Shown here in pieces: positions 55,478 to 64,000 of a stretch of 64,000 nt of DNA (positions are counted from its first letter, which is position 1; every line of letters starts with the position of its first letter). The stretch spans positions 23,715,780 to 23,779,779 of the forward strand of contig NC_081545.1 of the NCBI RefSeq assembly GCF_901000735.1, in the 5' to 3' direction. Made by a program: the position numbers and the translations under genes. The notes below the pieces were generated by a model, which saw only the letters and a program-made list of their open reading frames with translations, was not told the DNA's origin and made no database searches. Source of the stretch: Corylus avellana. Its lineage: Eukaryota > Streptophyta > Magnoliopsida > Fagales > Betulaceae.

Positions 55478-55980
55478 TTCGTGTGTTAACTCTTTAACAT
55501 GATAGTAAAAATCACAATTAATTTTTGAACGAAATAATCTGTATATAATATAGTAATGGTAATTTTTCACTGTTACGTCAAGGAGTAAGTACTTGAAAGT
55601 ACATGTAATATTCTCTTTAACTTCGGCATGCTTAGTGTTAGTGTATGGAACCAATAATAGCCTCAAGCTACCTTCTAGAGAAGAGCTCTGTCTGCAAAAA
55701 ATATAGAAGACATTAAAAAACCGCCGACCTCAGAGGGCTAGAGGGGGAGGTCTCTGGTCAGGTGAGAGTATTAGTGATAGTGTGTAAGGTAGTGAAATTG
55801 TATACCATAAGCCTTATATACAGGCATATGGAGCATTTCCAAAGTCTTCTCGTGTCTGCCGGAGGAGCCATGGCTCTAGCTTTGTTGAGTCTTTTCAATG
55901 GGCAGAGGACCCATTTAGGAAATTCTTTTAAGTCCTACGCTTAATTCGAAGAGCTTTCCATGTTGGGAATGAATTCCTTA

Positions 55981-56424
55981 GAGCATTCACAATAGATGAG
56001 CCATATTTTTATGTAAAATAGCTTCTAAAAACTCACTTTTATCTAGTTTAGCTAAGCCATTTTTAAATGTCTCTACATCCGATTAGCTATATTTCTATCT
56101 ATTCTATTAAAATATTATTAAAAGTAAGAAAATTTGGAAAAAGAGAACATATGAGAGGAAAAATGGGAAAAATTTTGGGAAAAAAAAACATGCAGAGAAA
56201 AAGTAGAAAAATATTTGAGAAAAAGAGAAAACATGTGAGAGAAACAATGAAAAATAAAATAGCTCACTTGAAAAGTGTCGCTACATTTAACTTTTTTTTT
56301 AGCTCTTCCAATCAAATATTTATTTTACATTTTCTTTTGGCTAATTCAATGTAGGAGATTTTTTAAACATTTGAAGAGTCATTTTAGATAAAAGTAATAT
56401 TTGGCTCTTCCATTGGGAATGCTC
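55981..56424. mobile_element. PIF/Harbinger-like MITE, 444 bp (copy 2)
   Basis: GAGCATTCACAATAG at the left, ATTGGGAATGCTC at the right, flanked by TTA on both sides (55978-55980, 56425-56427). Same family as the element at 8942. Confidence 0.75.
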
Positions 56425-56999
56425 TTACAAATTACACATATAGGTTTGTCCACTGCAATTCTTTCAACCAGATCGAGCTTTCTCTGTATTCTAACTAATT
56501 CTTCTTCTGATCTTGCCTATACTGAGCTACTATGTTGTTACTTGATTGAAGATGTCGAAGGCAAAAGCTATATATGCTAGCAATAATGGAATAAACCACT
56601 CTGAACCCAGCAACTCATTTTCTCGCTTCACAAAATCAAATTTACGAACAGATTACTCTACAAAAACACTATTTACGATCATTCGTACATTTCTTGGAAA
56701 GAAAGAAAAAAAACTCTGCTCTTTCACGACCTTCAATCACAAATCAATTACAAGCCCAAGTTCCCAACATACAAATTTCATAAGCCCTGTAAATACCTTA
56801 AAAACAATCGAGAATGTGGTCAAAATGCCTGTCACCATGTAGCCAGCCGAACAAATACCGGGTGCAAACATGGAATCATGTATATTCTTCATTTTTTGGG
56901 AAGATGAGATCAAACACAACAACCTTGGACAGCACTGTCGTTAATAAAAAATTCTATCATCAGAGAAGAATGGAAGAGACCATCCAGCAACCAATCTTG

Positions 57000-59531
57000 T
57001 TAAGCATTTATTTCAGAATTGCACTGATGCTCTCTGCTGCAGCTTCTTCTGCCCCAAAACATGCTTGAACAACTGGTTCTCTCCAGTCTCGGCCCTTCCA
57101 TTTTATCATGTTCCATTGTTGTTGCTTGTGAGCGGCGTGGCGATTCATCTTGTATTTCTACCTCCCGCGGTTCAAATGATGGGCATGGACCATCATTGCA
57201 GGTGCATAAAGGAATGGTAACAGATGGAAATGGGCTACAAGTGACCGGACAGAATAGATCTGAAGAAACCGAAGCCACACGATTCTTTCGGATCTCTGGC
57301 GTACGAGCTGGAGATGGATGGTCGGGTTCACGTGGGTGAAGCATGCAAGGGGTACAGAGGCCAAGGGACATATGTAGTTTATTTTCTTTCACTTGGGAAC
57401 CAGGCAACTTGACGAAAGAGATAATTCCATATCTACATAGAGGGCATGGAATGGACCCAGGTGGACCAACCAATTCAGAAGGAATGTTGCTTGTGGAGCA
57501 AAGATAGAGAGCACATTTTGCGCAAAGCTCATGCCCACATCCTGAAATCATATATACACCAATAGATAAGTTAAAAGTGTCATACCAAGTAATTGGAAGG
57601 AAACCCATATGAAAAATAGAGAAAAATTACTTTGTCCAAGGTGATCGACTTTATGGAATTAAAGAACTCTATAGTAAGTTTCAATGTTTCAACAACTAAT
57701 CCATAAAAAAGTTTTGGAAAATCATGTAAAGAGGAAAATTTACTCTGCATCTCTCTCAATAATGAAGGACACCAATGGTAGTGAAGGGTACACTGGTCAT
57801 AGGTAAACCTTTGTAAGAAGTGATAGCTAGCTTCATGCTCATATTTCACAGACAAGAAGTCTAAAGAAAATGAATCAGCAAAAGAGGAGCACCGTGCTCA
57901 TCTTCACTGTTTCTAATATATATCATTCATAAACATATCAACTCAACTCAACTAAGCCCTAGTCCCAATTAATGGGGGTCAGCTAATGAACCATTCTTCT
58001 CCATTCATCTTCTTTGATGAGTTCTTTCTCACTTCTTCAGTCACATCGTTCTAGATTTTTTGTTCTTTGTCCACTTTATGCACCTTAAACAGATCAAATA
58101 ATTCTTTCATAGTGATCCAATTATAGGTCTTTGTCACACATGACCAAACCATCTCGGACAACTTTGCCTCATCTAATCTTCGTTTCTATCTTTCTGCATC
58201 TCATCACAACCATATTTTTTTATGGGCAATTTCCTTTCTTCATAACATCATGGGTACCTTTGGCAAGACGAATCAAGTTCTGTGACTAGCAAACTAAGGC
58301 TACCATTTGCTTCAATATTCTTAACATGTCTAGCTTATCAATAATGTTCGTGAATTGCCACCATCAAGAACTCATGCTGCAAATAAATAGCTTTCCAAAC
58401 TCATCCATGAGTGAGAAGTCATTAAGTCAATTTTATTCATTTCCAATTAGTACCAAACAGCTGGCCAGCTAGAGATTAGCCAACCTTGTTGATGAACTCA
58501 CTTGTCTATCTTAAGAAAGATCTAACCTTCACTGAGGTATTTGAAAGAAATAGAAACTGCAACGTTAATCTGTATCCCTATGCTTCACCATCATAATTCG
58601 GCCTCGAGTAAACCACATAGGGATTTAACTCCAGGAGAAAGAACCAAAATACCAGTTGACACTGCTAAACTTGACTACTATTATTTTAAATTTAAAACGC
58701 TGATGACTTAGCATTCGGATATGTTCTGGCTACAAAAACAAAAAATGAAAAAAATAAGAACAAATCATATAGTATAGAATCATGAAAACAGAAAAAGAGA
58801 AAGGAACAGGAAAAATAAAAAAGAAGAAAAAAGAGTAGAGATGAATAAATATCTACTTCTCAACACACACACACACACAAGCACAGATGCGCACAAAAGA
58901 GAGGGAATAGACCTTCAGCAGCTACAGAACATGCTCTCTCCAAGCAAACAGCACAGACATCAGTGTCATCAGAGGAGGTTGTTGACGACTGCAGTCCGCA
59001 ATCTCTGCAGAGCATTTCACAAGCGTCATGTCATTTTCATTATCATTAAGTGAGCTGCACCATTACAAAATTGGGGTCCACACAGGTGAAGAGCACCCTG
59101 CTTTCGCAGGTATTTACAAGAAACAAAAGATATAGTCTAGAATTCAATTAAAACCCCCTCCCAATCCCAAAAAAGTGATACAAAAGGATTTTCAATTTTC
59201 TAAAAAATAAGTTCAAAACACATATTAGAATTACAAGCTTAAGTAGAACAAATTAATGCATTTGAATTTAGTTGGGTTTCCATGACCTTTCTGTCATGTT
59301 ACTTCTTTATTTAAAGAAAATGGTAAACAACTGTTTCAGATTTGCATGGTAAACTAGTAAGAAGACTTTATAGACTTATTTAAACTGCAGAAACAATATG
59401 CATCAAGCGATAGCAGACAACATGGTTAAGCTAATACCTGCAAACAAAAGAAACTGCATGGTTTGCAAATTGCAACCTTTCCTGCTTGAATGTCAAGTGA
59501 CATCTCTGCTAAAAAAAAAGGTTTTATTTTT

Positions 59532-59566
<35 letters not shown>

Positions 59567-62338
59567 AACAAAGATTCCACCTAGTGGCAGAAACCATGAG
59601 TGTCAAACCTCAACAGGGAGAAATCCTTTAGTTCATTGTAAGAAGAAGCATTTCTTTGACAGATCTCAAATCCTTATATATCAACAACATACTCAAAAAG
59701 GAGGCGTTAGACACTGCCACCCATCATATGTGCCTTATACTACTCACATAAAGAAGAATTCCACTCAATATTAACTACTCATCTAGTTCACTTTCTTTCA
59801 AACACATCAAGTGTATACAGTTATGGATTTTACAAAATAATAGCCAGTAACCCAGTGAAAACCATGAGCTGACATCCAGCCAAAACCAAGGTAACCTCTA
59901 CAAAGCTAAGCATTCCATGTCAAACTTCTGTGATTTCTTTACTACAGCACCACTTTCAAAGTGATAAGATCCTTCAGAAGCCATAATTAAATTTAATATT
60001 ACCTTGCTATGTTAAGGACACTCAAGAGAGGCAGCGATAGGTAATTAGACGGAGGGAATGTTGGTAGTGCTGAGTCAGAATTGGGTGCTAGCAGTGATTC
60101 AAGCCAATGGCGCCCCCACATCCTGGCAACATCAATAGGAAGCCACCTGCAAGAATAGACAAATTTTCTTCACTCTTGTCACATAGATGAACTAATACCA
60201 TGAGTTAACACCAGAAGACCCAGATACTCTACCCGTTGCAATTCAAGGTGATCCTAGAGGCGCCTCTTGCAAGGAGGATCTGAAGAAGAAAGAACACCAT
60301 CATCTCAAATTCAATAGATACCACAAATATGTTCAAAAACCCACAAGGCTCATATAATCTTGCCTGACAGCATTTCAAATTACCCCCGCAAGCAGCATAG
60401 TGCAATGGAGTGCTTCCAGCTCCTGCAAAGATGTACTTCTTCTTCAGTCTGAAGCATGATCACGAAACAACCATCCAAGATACAAAAGCTACCAAACTTA
60501 AACACAGAGCATACCTATCAAATCCATGGACGTTCCATAGTGAAATGTTACAGCCGAAACATTTGCATGAAGGTCAAGTAGGAGTTGTACACAATCAAAA
60601 TACCCATTCAATGCAGCCATGTGAAGAGCAGTGATACCACCATCAGCTGCTTTATTTACAAACTTGGACAGCGCACTGCACTGGACAAAAATAAATAAAT
60701 AGCAGAAATAAAATGTATAGATGGAATGCTATGTAGAATCTATAATAGACATGACTGGGCAAATATCTTATCTGATGACAGCTTGTCCAATGAGGAAAAT
60801 AAAAATTCTATTCAAATGTCTATGTTATAATTCTTCCAGCAAGAATTCATGTAAGCCATTTTTCATTTATGTTCCCATTCAGTACGCAGTCTTCTATTGT
60901 TAACAGAGCATTTAGGCTTTTGAATATTTACAAACAGGAATGAACTCATTTTTCATGTTCATCGTGGCAGTATCTATGTATTTAATGTATCAGTTCAAGC
61001 CCCAAACCTTTGGTCGTATTTGTTCTTTACATCTATGCCATCACCTCTATCACCACCTGTATGTGCATGTATGGCTTCATACGGAGCACTTGAAACAAAG
61101 TCAGCCACAACGAGCCTTATACACCTAGCGTGGCCACTTACGGCTGCAAAATGGAGAGCTGTCCTCCCACTAAGATAATCTGCTCTAGTAACCTGTAATA
61201 AGTGAAAAAGAAAATGTTCAAAACAATGGGTCACATTCAATTTATTCTTGAAAAGTGACATCACATATGAGAAAAAAGAAAGGACTTTAAGGATAAAATC
61301 ATTTCATCCCAAATTGACTCTGACCAGCCACATGGGGGCTTAGGATTATGCTAGGAAGCTTACAAAAAAAGAAAAATATGTAAAACAGAAAAGATTGTCG
61401 AAGAACAAATATATGAACTAAACTCACATTGCATCTGAAGAGAAGAAGAGTCTGCACCACTTCCCAGTGCCCATATCTACACGCTTGCATCAACGCCGTC
61501 TTCAAATACAAATGCAAGTAAAGGGTCACAGAAATGACAAGCGTCATATTCACAAAATCAGTGGGAACATCAATCATCTTAGTTTAGATTAATGGGTTGC
61601 CCAAATTTTGCTCTTAATTGATTCAGTAACTTTTCATGTCAATGCTCTCTAATGAACCAGATTCAACAGATCCATTAATTGGTTGCTTATTGAAGAGCAT
61701 AATTCAAGCTACCAAATCCTTCTGATAGCAGCGTTTGCTAGCACACAATTTTATCTAATACTAATGCGAAATTAGCCAGACTAAAAAATAGCAAAGCCAG
61801 CAAACTCATATCTGCTCTAGAATATCCACACCCATGTCCCAAAGCGCGCTCAAAATCAAAATGAAAAACCCAAATATTTAAATGCAAAACTAGATATTAT
61901 CTAACAAAGAATCAGCAATATAGAACAGAACCCAGATGAGAAAACCACCGAATCTCGTACCTGGCCACAGTAATTCCTCGAATTCACATCAGCTCCATTC
62001 TCAAGCAACAACGTCACAATCTATTCAAACGCGCACACACCCAAAAGAATACAAATTAAAAACAATAAGAAAAATGATAGCCAGAAAAGAACAAAAATAA
62101 AAATAAAAATAAAAATTAACGGGCAACTGCTACAAGAGAGATGGAAAATGAAAAAGGGAAAGCACCTCGTTGTGGCCCTTAGCGGCAGCGAAATGGAGAG
62201 GAGAATTGAGGCCACCGAAGGTAGAGTACTTGGCGAGGCATGGGTTGCAATCCAACAGCATCTTGGCCTCAATCAAATCGCCGTCTCGAGCGGCCGATAC
62301 CAGCCTCTCGCCGGACGCAGAGCACCCAAATGAGTTGC

Positions 62339-62342
<4 letters not shown>
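57000..62342 (-). CDS. XBAT33: Ankyrin-repeat RING E3 ubiquitin ligase, XBAT33 type (512 aa, ten exons)
   Basis: Exons in gene order: 62166-62342, 61961-62020, 61428-61499, 61008-61192, 60515-60675, 60364-60422, 60233-60279, 60003-60146, 58913-59004, 57000-57541; they sum to 1539 nt, in frame throughout. The start M-G-N-S-F-G-C could be acylated (Gly2, Cys7; inference). Ankyrin repeats fill about residues 10-260 (for example [34 protein letters not shown]). A C3HC4 RING follows: C319, C322, C334, H336, C339, C342, C365, C368. The C-terminal tail, ending [18 protein letters not shown], matches XBAT33 rather than XBAT31, 32, 34 or 35. Family members ubiquitinate target proteins; the substrate of XBAT33 is not known to me. 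All introns are GT-AG except the one after exon 6, which uses a GC donor. Intron 9 holds an RTE-LINE remnant. Confidence 0.95.
57935..58240 (-). mobile_element. RTE-type LINE 3' end remnant in XBAT33 intron 9
   Basis: On the minus strand, a degraded reading frame with R-W-F-G-H-V (58140-58165 region) is followed by the plant RTE/Au-SINE-like terminus: a GACCCC..TTGGGAC..GGCTTAG motif and GTTGA-type repeats near 57940-57960. R-W-F-G-H-V is typical of the C-terminus of plant RTE polyproteins. The frame has stops, so this is a dead fragment. Confidence 0.55.
60358..60366 (-). other. GC-AG splice donor in the XBAT33-like gene
   Basis: The exon 60364-60422 ends in codons TGT CAG and the intron begins GCAAGA instead of GT. 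The next exon starts with ATC at 60279 after a normal CAG acceptor. This junction gives the expected C-C-Q-I-L-L ankyrin sequence, and no nearby GT keeps both frame and sequence. CAG|GCAAG is the usual context of the rare GC-AG class. Confidence 0.75.

Positions 62343-62369
<27 letters not shown>
62343..62369. repeat. CT dinucleotide tract immediately before the XBAT33 start codon
   Basis: The plus strand reads (CT)n directly adjoining the reverse-complement ATG, so the mRNA leader is AG-rich up to the start codon. Confidence 0.85.
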
Positions 62370-62372
<3 letters not shown>

Positions 62373-64000
62373 AATGCGCGTGTTTGTGGTATGTATCCGT
62401 TCGAGTGAATTGAGTTTCGTATGGCAACGAATCTATCAGTATTAGGTCAACCGTCGTACACCAAATTCAAAGACAGAAAAAAAAAAAAGAAAAAAAAGGA
62501 AAAAACAAATACAAGACGTTTGGATTTGGGTGAGGAGCTGGAGATGATGACGTGGACTCTCCCCCCCACTCCGTGTTCGTACGTGAATGTTCAGGGTTGC
62601 TGCAGTTGTTGGTGATGGTGGTGGTCTTGTTTCAGCCTTCAGGGACACGAGCAGGTACCGACTGTTTTGCAACTGAAAGATAAAACACCAAGGGAAAAGG
62701 CCAAAAACTTTACCTTTTCCATTTTTCCTCCTGTTTTGTTTTTTATTTATTTATGTAATTTTTTTTTGTTTTTGTCCGTTTTGGCTGGGCCTGAGCCTGA
62801 GCCTGAGCCTGACGTGGGCTCTCTTCTCACTTTGTGGGTGGGTGGTGGGTACGGTTCAGGAACGTGGGCATTCATCAGGGTTCCCACTTTCCAAGTTGGA
62901 TAATGAGATGGCAAATTAGGACAACTTAAACATCACCCATGAGTTGACTCGTATCCTTTGCGTGATAAATGAGTAAAAGGACCCCTTTTTTCTTCTTTTA
63001 TTTTATTAAATAAAAATCTTAACAAAACAATCTAAACTATAAAACCCATTTATGTAACATTATAACACTTAAAAAAAAAAAAAAAAAACACATTAGTAAA
63101 CAAAATTCTAAGAATATCATATACATCTTTGGCTATTTTATTGTACGACTGGATTTTGAAGCTGTGATGTAGGGTTGATACGATCCATAATGAACATAAT
63201 ATAAAATTAACGAGTTAAGACTAAAAGATTTATCTTATTTAATAAAATAAGTCAAGTTATAATTAACTTATAAAATAGGTCGAACTCGACACCTAATAAA
63301 AGACCTAGCAATTTTAGACACAACTCGTGTTTCTAACACAAAATTAACAAGATAAGATTTGATGAGTATAAATTAAATAGATCAAATTAAAACTGACATA
63401 TATAATTTTATATCCAACACTAGATGCAATTTGAAAACATAATTACAACCACTAAAATGAGGTGCATACGCACGGAAGTTGGTTAAATTAATGCAATAAT
63501 TTAAAAAAGATAATAATTTAGGACTTATGACACCACATCACAATCTCTCCCATTCAGAAAAAAAAAATAAAAATAATAATAATAATAATAATAATAAATC
63601 AAATAAATAAATACACGAGCCCATTGATGAAAACGGATAAGGACCATATGACTCTAAAATGTCCGGAACCCTAGGACAGTAGGACATAAGACCCACTTAA
63701 CAGGAACTTGTGTCTTGAAAGCCTAAAAAGGTTGTTGAGGCGCTAGTGACCCTTGTTTTCTCAAAAGAGATCGATCACCTACTTCACGGAACACGATATA
63801 ATCATGCGTAAACGGGATCCTTAGCGTCGGAGATATCAACGGCCCAGAAGAAGCCAGTGCAACGAGCGAGATTGGACGGTTGGTACATGGAACTCACGTC
63901 AAAAGGTGTGAGTTTTCAGACCTAAGAATTACCTCATCAATTAATTTGCCTCGAGCTTTACGTAAGATTAGGTGCAGTTTGGCTGGGGAGCTTGAGGGGG
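62370..64000. other. Upstream flank of XBAT33; no gene seen
   Basis: Includes a GAGCCT hexamer run (62790-62812) and an (AAT)n run (63572-63597). AT-rich, with no supported coding sequence up to the window edge. Confidence 0.6.

Larger units (their letters stand above)
54211..56999. other. Intergenic region between BFT-like and XBAT33-like genes
   Basis: Starts with the BFT 3' UTR (about to 54470). It contains the 87-bp hAT MITE and the Harbinger-like MITE described separately, and ends in the 3' UTR of the convergent XBAT33-like gene. No additional gene seen. Confidence 0.6.

Noticed and set aside
58860..58880. A CRISPR-like or tandem array at the (CA)n run
   Set aside because: Simple dinucleotide microsatellite in an XBAT33 intron; no spacers. 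No CRISPR arrays are present anywhere in this plant sequence.

Overview
The window is nuclear DNA of a eudicot plant, probably a woody perennial. It carries intron-containing plant-specific genes (a class B heat-stress factor, a BFT/TFL1-type PEBP gene, an XBAT33-type E3 ligase), an intronless EMS1-type receptor kinase, AT-rich intergenic DNA and a dense load of plant transposons (Mutator-like, hAT, PIF/Harbinger, CACTA, LINE, copia). The species cannot be fixed from the sequence; a Fagales-like tree is only a guess.

Layout. 1-5.05 kb: gene-free repeats (two nested long-inverted-repeat elements, a 715-bp MULE, faint reverse-transcribing-element remnants, a LINE-like tail). 5.47-6.87 kb (+): single-exon multi-pass membrane protein resembling TMEM161. 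7-12.5 kb: repeats, including a 195-bp retroposon, a Harbinger-like MITE, a 708-bp hAT element and a 367-bp Mutator-like MITE. 12.87-13.88 kb (+): HSFB2-type repressor, two exons. 16.02-20.31 kb (-): 5'-truncated LINE split by a 658-bp hAT element. 21.45-25.34 kb (-): EMS1-like LRR receptor kinase. 25.99-51.25 kb: one segment present twice, 25990-37283 and 37384-51251, abutting on either side of a 100-N gap and containing no confident gene. 51.3-52.2 kb: CACTA element inside a copia remnant. 52.99-54.21 kb (+): BFT-like gene, four exons. 57.00-62.34 kb (-): XBAT33-like E3 ligase, ten exons, one intron with a GC donor.

The genes do not form a pathway or cluster: EMS1 belongs to anther cell fate, BFT to inflorescence and flowering control, HSFB2 to heat-stress repression, XBAT33 to ubiquitination. 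Their neighbourhood is ordinary plant gene order.

The strongest observation is the 11-14 kb duplication meeting exactly at an assembly gap. It is best read as the overlapping ends of two contigs from different haplotypes, not a biological tandem duplication. If so, it gives a side-by-side view of two alleles that differ by two clean transposon insertions: a 1,130-bp Harbinger-like element (TTA target) and a 1,455-bp giant foldback MULE (9-bp target), both with empty sites in the other copy. I found no convincing new biological system; everything else is transposon biology and small regulatory details.
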